Below, in pieces: positions 42,360-51,551 of a stretch of 64,000 nucleotides of DNA. Below the pieces are notes generated by a model that did not search any database, was not told the DNA's origin, and saw only the letters and a list, made by a program, of their open reading frames with translations. A program made the translations under genes and the position numbers. The DNA is from an uncultured Pelagibacteraceae bacterium (GTDB taxonomy: Bacteria > Pseudomonadota > Alphaproteobacteria > Pelagibacterales > Pelagibacteraceae), in contig CACKWM010000004.1 in assembly GCA_902603905.1 (NCBI GenBank), positions 16,163 to 80,162 of the forward strand, read 5' to 3'. Each line of letters begins with the position of its first letter. Within the stretch, counting starts at the first letter, position 1.

Positions 42360-44075
42360 AACAAATCAAAAAATATTACTGGTGATATTTATGTGCAAGA
42401 TGTGCATAAATATTTTGGAGTAACTAAAGCTCTTAACGGAGTTAATTTTAGTGCAAATTTTGGTGAGATTCATGCCATTGTTGGTGGTAACGGTTGTGGA
42501 AAAAGTACGCTTGCAAAAGTAATGTCGGGTGTTTTGCCTATTGATAAAGGTAAAGTTTCTGTTTTGGGTCACGTGCCTACTTCACCAGTTATGGCAAGAG
42601 AGCTGGGTATAGCTACTGTTTTTCAAGAAGTTATGATAGCTGAAGAAGCTTCTGTTGTAGATAACTTATTTGTTGGTTCAGACAGCTTTTGGTACAAAAA
42701 TTTAACGCAAAGAGAAAAAGTAATAAAAGCACAAGAACTTATGGAAGATCTTGCGGGCGAATATATAGATCCATACACTCAAGTATTTAATTTATCATTA
42801 CCAATTAAAGCTTGGATCACTATTGGAAGAGCTTTTTTGCGTGAAAATACGAAAGTACTAATTCTTGATGAATCGTCTGCAGCTCTTGATTTTGATTCAA
42901 CCGAAAGATTGTTTAAAAAAATGAGAGAGTTAAGAGATAATGGTGTTGCAGTTTTTATTGTTACCCACAGAATTGCAGAACTAATACGTATAAGTGATAA
43001 AGCAACAGTTATGAGAGATGGTAAAGATGTTGGTGTTTTAGAAAAAAAAGATCTTAACGAAAAAAATTTATTAGGTTTGATGACAGGTAGAGTTGAAACT
43101 GGAGAAAAATCTACGTCTGTTGCCGTACAAACAAAAACGGATAAAGTGGTAATGAGAGCGGAAAATCTAGTTGTTTGGCCTGAAAGTACACCAGTTAACT
43201 TTGAAGTGCGTAGAGGTGAAATAGTTGGTGTTACAGGATTAGATGGCAACGGACAAGATGATTTTGTAAAAATTTTAGCAGGTGTGCAAGAATCTAATGG
43301 GGGCACTACTGAAGTCTTAGATATTAATAACAAATTCATAAAATATAATTCTTTAATGGATGCAAAAAAAAACGGAATTTCTTTTGTTTCAGGAGATAGG
43401 AAAAAAGAAGGAATACTTCCTAATTTAAGCATATATGAAAATTTAGTTGTTCCACTTTATCGAACAACAAGTAAAGCGGGATGGCTGGGATTTGTTAATT
43501 GGCTGGAGTTAAATGGCATATATGAATACGAAGTTGAAAGACTAAGTATTAAAACTGGACCAAGAGATAATCTTATAGGTTCGCTAAGTGGAGGCAATCA
43601 ACAGAAAGTTATGATAGCTAGATCTCTAGCAACACATCCTAAAATTCTTGTCTTGAATGATCCTGCTAGAGGCATTGATGTAAGCACCAAACGAGATCTA
43701 TACACTCATCTTAGAAAATTTGTAGAAGAAGGAAACACTGTTATTTTTTTATCTAGTGAGCTCGAAGAGTTTATCGGACTTTGTCCAAAAGTAATTGTAT
43801 TTAGACATGGAACAATATTTGATATTTTTGAAAATGAAAAAGTTAAAGCAGATACTTTACTCGAAGGAATGTTTGGTCAAACTGCAGGAATAGGATCAAC
43901 TAGTATTAGCAAATCAACCAGCACGGACGCTTCATTAAATAAAAAAAATATAAACACAAATATAATAAATTCAGCTAAAATAGATAAAAAGATCATAAAA
44001 GTTATAGATTTTGATAAAGAAAAAAAATCTAAAGAAAATAGTTCAAATAAAAAAATAAAAATAAAAACATTTTAA
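42306..44075 (+). CDS. Sugar-type ABC ATPase with two nucleotide-binding domains and a docking-like tail
   Basis: The 589-residue protein is RbsA/MglA-like. Domain 1 has Walker A GGNGCGKSTLAK and VLILDESSAALDF; domain 2 has the altered loop GLDGNGQDDFVK usual in this family, SLSGGNQQKVMIARSL and ILVLNDPARGIDV. The first 25 residues are an extra, hairpin-encoded extension. From about residue 525 a disordered Ser/Lys/Asn tail ends in KKIIKVIDFDKEK (561-573) and KIKIKTF. The same ending occurs in the next gene product and in PxpC (51552-52679), which suggests a shared binding partner. The stop overlaps the next start by one base. Confidence 0.88.
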   Translation: MSAEQNIKDNTSNKEVLSNKSKNITGDIYVQDVHKYFGVTKALNGVNFSANFGEIHAIVGGNGCGKSTLAKVMSGVLPIDKGKVSVLGHVPTSPVMARELGIATVFQEVMIAEEASVVDNLFVGSDSFWYKNLTQREKVIKAQELMEDLAGEYIDPYTQVFNLSLPIKAWITIGRAFLRENTKVLILDESSAALDFDSTERLFKKMRELRDNGVAVFIVTHRIAELIRISDKATVMRDGKDVGVLEKKDLNEKNLLGLMTGRVETGEKSTSVAVQTKTDKVVMRAENLVVWPESTPVNFEVRRGEIVGVTGLDGNGQDDFVKILAGVQESNGGTTEVLDINNKFIKYNSLMDAKKNGISFVSGDRKKEGILPNLSIYENLVVPLYRTTSKAGWLGFVNWLELNGIYEYEVERLSIKTGPRDNLIGSLSGGNQQKVMIARSLATHPKILVLNDPARGIDVSTKRDLYTHLRKFVEEGNTVIFLSSELEEFIGLCPKVIVFRHGTIFDIFENEKVKADTLLEGMFGQTAGIGSTSISKSTSTDASLNKKNINTNIINSAKIDKKIIKVIDFDKEKKSKENSSNKKIKIKTF

Positions 44076-44596
44076 TGAAAAAAGAAACTAAAAATAATTA
44101 TTACACAGATGAAGATTTAATTAACTTTAAAAAATTAAATAATTTTAAGGAATTTAAATCTGATAAATTAAACAATAATCAAACAACTAAGTATCCGGTT
44201 AAATATTCAATGTCTGACAATAATAATTTTAAGAAAATTATGAATATTGAAAATAGTGAAATATTTTCATTTAAAGAGGATAATAAATCAAAAGAGAATT
44301 CTTATTACAATTCATTAGATTTTCAAAAATTTAATAAGCTTAAACAATTCACAAATTTTGAAAATAGTAAAGATTCGAAAACTAAAAAAGAAGATTCAAA
44401 AAGTGTCACAAGCTATACTTCAGATGATGTGAACAAATTTGATAAAATTATTAAAACAAAAAACCAAAGTATTAATAACAAAGCTGCAAATAATAAAAAA
44501 ATAAAAATAATTGATTTTGGTAAGTTAAAAGAAAAAGAAAAAAATTTTAAAAATAAATTAGGTATTGAAAAAATTAAGGTTGTTTATTTTGATTAA
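44075..44596 (+). CDS. Disordered repeat protein, candidate scaffold (173 residues)
   Basis: I know no family for this Lys/Asn/Ser-rich, low-complexity protein. It has four copies of a 12-residue motif at residues 10-21, 44-55, 78-89 and 114-125 (Y10, Y44, Y78, Y114; spacing 34, 34, 36). The pattern is Y-[STN]-x-x-D-x-x-x-F-x-K-[IL]. S/T-x-x-D would cap a short amphipathic helix. Residues 141-150 (KKIKIIDFGK) and the end IKVVYFD match the tails of the transporter ATPase and PxpC. Two more copies of the 12-residue motif are in the biotin-carboxylase/PxpB fusion. Its place between the ATPase and permease genes, with one-base and three-base junctions, indicates co-expression. Confidence 0.7.
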   Translation: MKKETKNNYYTDEDLINFKKLNNFKEFKSDKLNNNQTTKYPVKYSMSDNNNFKKIMNIENSEIFSFKEDNKSKENSYYNSLDFQKFNKLKQFTNFENSKDSKTKKEDSKSVTSYTSDDVNKFDKIIKTKNQSINNKAANNKKIKIIDFGKLKEKEKNFKNKLGIEKIKVVYFD

Positions 44597-44599
44597 TTT

Positions 44600-46921
44600 A
44601 TGGAAATAGTAGATAAAATTACAAAAACTTATAGATCAAGTGTAGATACTTCTTCAAACAAGTATCTTATGGTGCCAATTTTTATTTTCTTTTCATTATT
44701 AATTTTTGCAATGATAAGAAGTCCAATTATAATCTCTCAATCAGGAATTGGTAGTGCAATAATTCTTAGCGCACCACTCATATTAACAACTTATGCTTTA
44801 ACATTTATTGTTATGGCTGGTCGAGGTGGTGTTGATTTATCTATTGGTCCTTTTATGGGTTTTATAAATGTAAGTAGTATTCAATTATATGCTCATGGAT
44901 ATTTACAAACACCTATTGGTTGGTTTATTTACGCCATTGTAATAGGTTTAATTTGGCAATTTTTTTATGCTTTGATTGTAGTATTTGTTAGAGTTTCTCC
45001 AATTATAGTAGCGTTAGCAGGATACCTAGCATTCACCGGGATTAATCTTGTTATTCTATCTCGTCCAGGAGGTATTGCACCAGATTGGCTAATACCTTGG
45101 GGAGAAGGTTTTACAATATTTAACGAAATATTCCTTCTAATGATTTTAGCAACAATTTTATTTTATATCATCACTCATACAGCTTTTTGGGGTCATTTAA
45201 AATTAATGGGCGCAGACGAGCGTGCTGCTTTTACCAGTGGCGTTAAAATTAACTGGGTAAGAATAGTTGCACACTTAATAGCTGGAGTTTTTGCTGCACT
45301 ATCTGCAATATGTTTTACTGCGTTGGTTGGTTCTGGAGATCCTATACAAGGAACTAAGTATACGCTTTTAGGAGTTACCGCACTAGTTCTTGGTGGAGCG
45401 AGTCTTATAGGTGGTCGAGGTGGTGCATTTGGAGCAATTTTAGGTGCTGGAAACCTTTATTTAATTAATTATATTTTGGTTACTTTTAGATTTGAAAGAT
45501 TACAAAGTTTTGTCTCTGATTTATCTTATGGAGCCGTATTAGTTATTGCTTTACTTGTAAGCCTTATTCTTCCTTATGTACAAAGAGTCACTAAAGGATT
45601 GTCTGTTATGGTTTTTTTCATTCTTATGTCTTTTGCCGGTACGTTTGTGATAATGCATCAAGTTTATGATCAGCCTATAGTGGTGGAATCTGAAATAAAA
45701 GAAGATACAGACGAAGCTTCTAAAGCTTATCAACGAGGTCAAAAAGTACGTAAATTAGATGCAACAGGAAACATTATAGTTGAAGAAGGCGAAGCAGGGA
45801 CTACTACTGGAACAGGAACAAAACAAGGTGGTTCTCTGGCTGGTCACTCGGTTGTTCGGTTGACAGAAACGCCAGGAACAATAATGCTTTATATTATTAT
45901 TGGAATTGCAGGTCTTGCTCTTCTTCTTTACCTACTTACTGTTCATAGGAGTCCTGCTACCACAACATTTGCCGTTGTTGTGGCTATTATAGTTGCGGGT
46001 CTAATATTTGATCCTGAAGATAAACAAAAAGATATATTAAAAGATACTGAAAAGATAAGCATACAATCAGGACAAACAAGTAGTATCGAAACTTCTTCTC
46101 CTGAATATTTTAGCCTTGAAAAGATTGATTATTTATCAAATTTATCTATTTCAGGAACAACGTATAGTATAATTTATATTGCTGGAGTTGTATTGCTTGC
46201 TTCTTTAATCGTTATAGCAATGTTGCCTCAATTTAATAATCGTACAAAATCTGCTGCCATGCTTTTTTTCTTGGCCGCTTTAACAATGATTGTTTTGAAA
46301 GGTGTGTCTTATAATAATTTAATAGAAAGTACTGATAAAAGCTTTTTTGGCATCCAAGGGTACGGTGTCATATTAGTAATTTTGTTACTTTTTGTCATTA
46401 CAGCTCCATTTGTTCACTCTAAAATAAAAAATCTTACAAATGTTTATATTTTTGGATTCGGTGTTTTGGCTATTCTTGCAACTTATTTTGTAGGAGGAAA
46501 TACTTTTATTTCTGATGATCCATCTTTGTATCAACCTAAAATTATAAGTGAGTTGAATATTGGAGACATTTCACAAATTAAATATCAAGAACCAAAAAGA
46601 TTTTTTTATGAAATTATAAGGAGTGGTTACTCACAAGTAGCTTTTAGTATACTTGCTGTTTTTTTATTACAGTATTTTTTGTTTTTAACAATGAGCCATA
46701 AGGTAAGCTATAAAAGATTTGCTCCTTATATGTACATAGTAATATTTGCAAGTTTGCTGTGGGCTGCAATGTTTTATTCTGTAGGATATTCTTTTTATAA
46801 AATTATAGCAGTCTTTATAATTGGTATACCCATTACACCTCTAGTATGGCAATTTATGAGAATCTACAGAGAAAAAATTGCTCGTGATAGCCAATTAAGT
46901 CAATGGGAGGAGGTTAAATAG
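44600..46921 (+). CDS. Sugar-type ABC permease with a very long membrane extension (773 residues)
   Basis: Residues 1-345 are an RbsC-like permease: AGRGGVDLSIGPFMGF, VALAGYLAFTGINLVIL, LGGASLIGGRGGAFGAILGAG. Typical members end here at 320-350. This one continues for about 430 residues with eight or more further hydrophobic segments separated by polar loops, including a Gly/Thr-rich loop (GEAGTTTGTGTKQGG, near residue 395-410) and two acidic loops. I recognise no domain in the extension. It may be an added membrane module, a receptor for the neighbouring enzyme, or a second duplicated core now diverged. Confidence 0.82.
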   Translation: MEIVDKITKTYRSSVDTSSNKYLMVPIFIFFSLLIFAMIRSPIIISQSGIGSAIILSAPLILTTYALTFIVMAGRGGVDLSIGPFMGFINVSSIQLYAHGYLQTPIGWFIYAIVIGLIWQFFYALIVVFVRVSPIIVALAGYLAFTGINLVILSRPGGIAPDWLIPWGEGFTIFNEIFLLMILATILFYIITHTAFWGHLKLMGADERAAFTSGVKINWVRIVAHLIAGVFAALSAICFTALVGSGDPIQGTKYTLLGVTALVLGGASLIGGRGGAFGAILGAGNLYLINYILVTFRFERLQSFVSDLSYGAVLVIALLVSLILPYVQRVTKGLSVMVFFILMSFAGTFVIMHQVYDQPIVVESEIKEDTDEASKAYQRGQKVRKLDATGNIIVEEGEAGTTTGTGTKQGGSLAGHSVVRLTETPGTIMLYIIIGIAGLALLLYLLTVHRSPATTTFAVVVAIIVAGLIFDPEDKQKDILKDTEKISIQSGQTSSIETSSPEYFSLEKIDYLSNLSISGTTYSIIYIAGVVLLASLIVIAMLPQFNNRTKSAAMLFFLAALTMIVLKGVSYNNLIESTDKSFFGIQGYGVILVILLLFVITAPFVHSKIKNLTNVYIFGFGVLAILATYFVGGNTFISDDPSLYQPKIISELNIGDISQIKYQEPKRFFYEIIRSGYSQVAFSILAVFLLQYFLFLTMSHKVSYKRFAPYMYIVIFASLLWAAMFYSVGYSFYKIIAVFIIGIPITPLVWQFMRIYREKIARDSQLSQWEEVK

Positions 46922-46924
46922 TTT

Positions 46925-48340
46925 ATGACAAGGTCTGCTTTTCTTTTTTTTAAAGGTTTGGGTTTATTTTTTGCAATCTTGTGCGGAATAGGTACTGCCG
47001 TATTAGGTTGGTTTGATGGTGCTGACTGGATGAATATTGTGACCTATTCGATAGCAGTAACTGGATTAATATTATGGGGCTGGTATCATTTTTCTGTTAG
47101 ATGGATTAATAGTGATCTAAAGCAAAATATATTTACTAAATTTCCAAAAGGAGAAAAAGTTGAAGGTAAGGAAATTCCTGATGAAGAACATGAAGAGAAT
47201 TTCTTTTTTAAAAATATTCGTGCGCATAAGTGGAAAACACTAGCTTTTATATTATTAATACTTATTTTTATTTTTGTTTCATTCATTGCTGAAGGCTTCT
47301 TTTCTGGTCGTACGTTAGTATCTTTTTTAATATTCCTGGGCTTTATTATATTAATGGGAGTTGTTGGCCGATATATAACCGCACAAAAAAGTGTGTTTAT
47401 TGGTATTTGTGTCTTAATTGCATTGTTTATATTAGGCTCGCTTACCATAAGTGGCTTTCTCTCACTTTTAAACATGAAAGCAATGTTAGTGTTTGCAGCA
47501 TTTTTGGGTTTAGCTACAGTGGGACAAACCTTTGTTGCATTATTAGGTGGTCTTGATTTATCAATTCCATTTTTGATAGGAGCGTCCAATGTTGCTCTAA
47601 TGTCATTAATATCAAAAGGTGTACCTCCATGGTTGGCTTTGGCTGCTGTGTTATTATTAGGTCTCATAATAGGATTAATTAATGGCATCTTAAGTTTTAG
47701 GTTACAAGGTCAGGCATTAATATTAACTTTAGGTGTTGGTTTTTTTGTTAAGGGAGGTGTTCAAATCCTTGTAGCGATGGGTACTTTTTCTGCAGGTACA
47801 GTTTTTGGTGTTGTACCAGATTGGATGAGAAATATTGCTTCAATGAATGGTGAAACGGTAGGACTGCCTATACCCCCCATTATTTTGATTTGGATTGTCG
47901 CTTCTATAATCATAATTGTTGCTCTTCGTTTAACTAAATGGGGAAGAAATCTTTACGCTCTTGGAGGTAGCAGGCTATCTTCAGAAAGATTATCTATTTC
48001 TGAAAGAGGATATTGGGTTGGTGCTTATGTAATTAGTGGTTTTTTTGCATCTCTAACTGGAGCATTGCTTCTTGGTTGGAGCGGAGGTGGTTTTATAGGA
48101 GTTGGTGATACATATTTATTTTTAACAATTGCTGCAGTTGTTGTTGGAGGAACTTCTTTATTGGGAGGTGTTGGTGGATACGGATTAAGTGTAATTGGAG
48201 TTTTGATTTTACAAGTAATTACAACAGTACTAATTGGTTGGGGTTTAAAATGGGAAGCGCAACAGTTTATATTAGGTTTATTAATTATACCAATGGTTGC
48301 TCTATACGCTAGATCTCCACATATTAGATCACAAATTTAA
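46925..48340 (+). CDS. Sugar-type ABC permease with N-terminal extension (471 residues)
   Basis: The C-terminal 300 residues are an RbsC-like permease (FVALLGGLDLSIPFLIGASNVALM, LTLGVGFFVKGGVQILVAMG, VVGGTSLLGGVGGYGLSVIGVLIL). The first 170 residues add about four helices and an acidic loop (KGEKVEGKEIPDEEHEENFF). Both permeases of this system are thus longer than usual. It is three bases downstream of the 773-residue permease. Confidence 0.85.
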   Translation: MTRSAFLFFKGLGLFFAILCGIGTAVLGWFDGADWMNIVTYSIAVTGLILWGWYHFSVRWINSDLKQNIFTKFPKGEKVEGKEIPDEEHEENFFFKNIRAHKWKTLAFILLILIFIFVSFIAEGFFSGRTLVSFLIFLGFIILMGVVGRYITAQKSVFIGICVLIALFILGSLTISGFLSLLNMKAMLVFAAFLGLATVGQTFVALLGGLDLSIPFLIGASNVALMSLISKGVPPWLALAAVLLLGLIIGLINGILSFRLQGQALILTLGVGFFVKGGVQILVAMGTFSAGTVFGVVPDWMRNIASMNGETVGLPIPPIILIWIVASIIIIVALRLTKWGRNLYALGGSRLSSERLSISERGYWVGAYVISGFFASLTGALLLGWSGGGFIGVGDTYLFLTIAAVVVGGTSLLGGVGGYGLSVIGVLILQVITTVLIGWGLKWEAQQFILGLLIIPMVALYARSPHIRSQI

Positions 48341-48364
48341 AGTGAAAAGGATAATAATAATAAA

Positions 48365-49084
48365 ATGACAAAAATAAATTGCGATATGGGTGAGAGTTTT
48401 GGAATTTATAATGCAGGTAATGATGAAGAAATAATGCCTCTAATAGATGTTGCTAATGTTGCGTGTGGGTTTCATGCCTCAGATCCCAATCATATGAGAA
48501 AGACAGTTGAGTTAGCAAAAAAATATAAAGTAAAAGTAGGAGCACATCCATCCTTTCCAGATTTACAAGGTTTTGGAAGAAGAGAAATGAAAATGCCAAA
48601 ATTAGATTTAAAAAATATGATAATGTATCAAGTTGGTGCTCTTAAAGCCTTTTTGGATGAACTAAATATGCCTTTAAATCATATAAAACCTCATGGATCT
48701 TTGTATGTTATGGCGTCAAAAGATGAAGAAATAGCAAGAGCAATTGCAGATGCTGTTAAAGCTTTTGATGTAAGTATTTATGGAATGGCAAATACTGCTC
48801 ATGAAAAAATTTATAAAAAAGAAAGAAAGTTGGATTTTGTCGCTGAGTTTTATGCTGATTTAGATTATGACAAAGAAGGAAAACTTGTAATAGCAAAAGG
48901 AAAAAATTCCAAATATAGCAGCAAATTAGCAGTAAAACGCTGCTTAAGAGCTATCAAAGAAAAAAAAGTTAAGAATACTAGTGGCACAGATACTGATGTT
49001 GGGTGTGATATAATTTGTGTTCATTCAGATACACCTAATGCTGTTGAAATAATAAAAAGTTTAAAAAAAGCTCTCAAAAAATAA
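48365..49084 (+). CDS. pxpA: LamB/YcsF-family 5-oxoprolinase subunit A
   Basis: The 239-residue protein is a PxpA (LamB/YcsF) family member: KINCDMGESFGIYNAGND, DVANVACGFHASDPNHM, VKVGAHPSFPDLQGFGRREM and IKPHGSLYVMA. With PxpB and PxpC it forms the ATP-dependent 5-oxoprolinase of bacteria. In this operon PxpB is fused to a biotin carboxylase and a biotin carrier follows, so the complex may work on another lactam or urea-like substrate through carboxylation. Confidence 0.9.
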   Translation: MTKINCDMGESFGIYNAGNDEEIMPLIDVANVACGFHASDPNHMRKTVELAKKYKVKVGAHPSFPDLQGFGRREMKMPKLDLKNMIMYQVGALKAFLDELNMPLNHIKPHGSLYVMASKDEEIARAIADAVKAFDVSIYGMANTAHEKIYKKERKLDFVAEFYADLDYDKEGKLVIAKGKNSKYSSKLAVKRCLRAIKEKKVKNTSGTDTDVGCDIICVHSDTPNAVEIIKSLKKALKK

Positions 49085-49089
49085 ACTAG

Positions 49090-51546
49090 ATGAAGAAAAT
49101 TCTAATAGCAAATCGTGGAGAAATTGCCTGTAGAATTATTAATAGTTGCAAAAAATTAAAGTTTCATTCAATTGCTGTCTATTCGGATGTAGATAAGAAT
49201 AGTAAACACGTTAAAAAAGCTAATGAATCTATTCATATAGGTGGTTCAAAAGCACAAGACAGTTATTTGTCTTCAGATAAAATAATTGAAGCAGCTAAAA
49301 AAGTAAAAGCTGACGCTATTCATCCAGGTTATGGTTTTCTTGCAGAAAATGATAAATTTGCACAAAAAGTAATTGATGCAGGGATCGTGTGGATAGGACC
49401 TAAACCGAATACTATTGTGTCGATGGGTAACAAAGATATAGCTAGAGATTTAGCATTAAAAAGTGGTCTGCCAATTTGTCCGGGCTTAAACAATAAAGAT
49501 TTAGAAAAAAGTGATTTAGAAAAAAAATGTAATGATATTGGATTTCCTATTTTAGTAAAAGCAAGTGCTGGTGGTGGTGGAATAGGAATGCAAATTGTAA
49601 ATAATTACAACGAATTAGTTAAATCTGTAGAAAAAACAAAAAATTTAGCAAAGAAGGCATTTGGAAATAGTGATGTTTTTTTAGAAAAATTTATAAAAAA
49701 TGCAAGACACATAGAAATACAAATATTCGGTTTTGGAGAAAAAAAAGCTGTCCATTTTTATGAAAGAGATTGTTCGATACAAAGAAGATTTCAAAAAATT
49801 ATAGAAGAAAGCCCAGCACCAAAAGTAGGACCCGACATTATAAATAAAATGTCAGAAAGTGCTGTAAATTTTGCTAGCAATCAAAAATACGAAGGTGCAG
49901 GAACAATAGAGTTTATTTATGATGTAGATGAAAAAAAGTTTTACTTTTTAGAAATGAATACACGAATTCAAGTAGAACATCCAGTAACAGAATCTATAAC
50001 AAATTCTGACCTAGTTGAGATGCAAATTAAATTTGCACTAGGAATTGATACTAATTTAACAGAACAAAATAAAATTAATAGAACTGGACATGCTATTGAA
50101 TGTAGATTGTATGCTGAGGATCCCTCAAAGAATTTTCTACCTTCACCTGGAAAAATTTCAAAACTTAAAATTCCAAATACTAATTTGGCAAATATTAGAT
50201 TAGATATTGGAGTAGATGAAGGGGATGAAATATCTTTTTACTATGACCCAATGATAGCAAAAATTATTGCTAAAGGTTCTACTAGGGTTGAAAGCATTAA
50301 AAATATGTTACAATATTTAAAAGAATTTGAAATTGAAGGAATTAATACTAATAAATCTTTTTTAATATCTGTGCTTCAAAATAAAAATTTTGAAGAGGCA
50401 AATTTTAATACCAAATTTATTGAAAATAATTTGACCTTATTCATAAAGAAAAAAGGAGATATTTTACCAACTAAAAAACAAGATAAAACCAAAATTAAAC
50501 AGGAATATAGTGATAAAGATGTAAAAGCTTTTGAAAAAATTATTGCTAAAACACCAAAAAGCAAAAATGGTCAAGGCTATACTGAAAAGGATTTAAAAGC
50601 CTTTGATAATATTTTTTCTTCAAGACATAAAAAAACAGAAATAGAGGTAAAAACAGAAGTTAAAAATATTCAAGGTAAAATTTACGATGCTCCTAAATTT
50701 TTACCTGCTGGTGATAAATATATGCTTATTGAATTTGGTAATGTGATGAATTTAGAATTAAATTTTACTGCTCAAAACTTAGCTAAAGCAATTAAAGATC
50801 ATAAAGTTAGAGGGGTTTATGAAACCTCTCCCTGTTTCGCATCAATGTTAGTTCATTATGAACCAGAAGAAATAAAATTTAATGATTTAAAAAACGAATT
50901 AAAATCTCTTGTAAATTCTTTGGGTCCTTCCGATGATATAGAAATTAATAGTAGAATTTTTTCTTTTCCTACAGTTTATCTTGATAAATGGACAAAAGAA
51001 TGCATTGAAGATTACTCAAGCAAAATTGCTAAAAAAAAACCTGATCCTGAACTTATAACGGAGTTAAATAATCTTGAAAACACAGAACAATTTGTAAGAG
51101 TGCATTCTGGAACTGAATATTGGGTTTCTGCTATAGGTTTTTGGCCTGGTCTTCCGTTTATGATGGCTCTTGACCCAAGGTGTAAACTTACAGTTCCAAA
51201 ATATAACCCACCACGAACATGGACGCCAAAAGGAACAGTCGGAATGGGCGGTGCTTCCACATCAATATATCCAGATCGATTACCAGGTGGATACCAGATT
51301 TTTGGTATTATTCCCGTTCCAATTTGGGATACAAAAAAAAGTTTTCCAGTATTTGAAAATAACATTTGTCTTTTTCAACCAGGAGATAGAGTAAAATTTA
51401 TTCCCACAACATATGAAGAATTTGATCATGTTACTAAAAAAATAGAAGATGGTACTTATGATTATAATATTGTTGAGTATCAGAAATTTTCAGTAAAAAA
51501 TTATAAAAAATGGTTAACTACAATTGATCAAACAAAAAGGTTTTAA
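49090..51546 (+). CDS. Biotin carboxylase fused to PxpB (KipI/AHS1) through a motif-bearing linker
   Basis: Residues 1-445 are a biotin carboxylase: ILIANRGEIACRIINSCK, HPGYGFLAEND, ATP-grasp KASAGGGGIGMQ and EMNTRIQVEHPVTE. Residues 540-818 are the KipI/AHS1 (PxpB) domain with IGFWPGLPFMMAL and GGASTSIYP. The Lys-rich linker between (about 455-535) holds two motifs, Y473-I484 (YSDKDVKAFEKI) and Y497-I508 (YTEKDLKAFDNI), of the same type as the four copies in the 173-residue protein at 44075-44596. There is no biotinyl domain; that is a separate 72-residue protein. The arrangement resembles a urea carboxylase split into parts. Confidence 0.9.
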   Translation: MKKILIANRGEIACRIINSCKKLKFHSIAVYSDVDKNSKHVKKANESIHIGGSKAQDSYLSSDKIIEAAKKVKADAIHPGYGFLAENDKFAQKVIDAGIVWIGPKPNTIVSMGNKDIARDLALKSGLPICPGLNNKDLEKSDLEKKCNDIGFPILVKASAGGGGIGMQIVNNYNELVKSVEKTKNLAKKAFGNSDVFLEKFIKNARHIEIQIFGFGEKKAVHFYERDCSIQRRFQKIIEESPAPKVGPDIINKMSESAVNFASNQKYEGAGTIEFIYDVDEKKFYFLEMNTRIQVEHPVTESITNSDLVEMQIKFALGIDTNLTEQNKINRTGHAIECRLYAEDPSKNFLPSPGKISKLKIPNTNLANIRLDIGVDEGDEISFYYDPMIAKIIAKGSTRVESIKNMLQYLKEFEIEGINTNKSFLISVLQNKNFEEANFNTKFIENNLTLFIKKKGDILPTKKQDKTKIKQEYSDKDVKAFEKIIAKTPKSKNGQGYTEKDLKAFDNIFSSRHKKTEIEVKTEVKNIQGKIYDAPKFLPAGDKYMLIEFGNVMNLELNFTAQNLAKAIKDHKVRGVYETSPCFASMLVHYEPEEIKFNDLKNELKSLVNSLGPSDDIEINSRIFSFPTVYLDKWTKECIEDYSSKIAKKKPDPELITELNNLENTEQFVRVHSGTEYWVSAIGFWPGLPFMMALDPRCKLTVPKYNPPRTWTPKGTVGMGGASTSIYPDRLPGGYQIFGIIPVPIWDTKKSFPVFENNICLFQPGDRVKFIPTTYEEFDHVTKKIEDGTYDYNIVEYQKFSVKNYKKWLTTIDQTKRF

Positions 51547-51551
51547 TATCT

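Noticed and set aside
43215-43270. Altered Walker A in the second ATPase domain suggesting an inactive protein
   Set aside because: Degenerate loops at this place are usual in RbsA/MglA-type ATPases.
42779-43432. Long antisense frame of 217 codons over the ABC ATPase gene
   Set aside because: It mirrors a strong coding gene, has Pro/Ser-rich antisense composition and no recognisable domain.
46100-46150. A seventh motif-A-like peptide (YFSLEKIDYLSNL) in the extension of the 773-residue permease
   Set aside because: It lacks the Asp, the Phe and the closing Lys-Ile/Leu, and lies among membrane segments, so the resemblance is too weak to count.
47086-47688. Antisense frame of 200 codons over the 471-residue permease
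   Set aside because: Composition (Asn/Pro/Lys runs) is that of a shadow of hydrophobic codons; the plus-strand permease is convincing.
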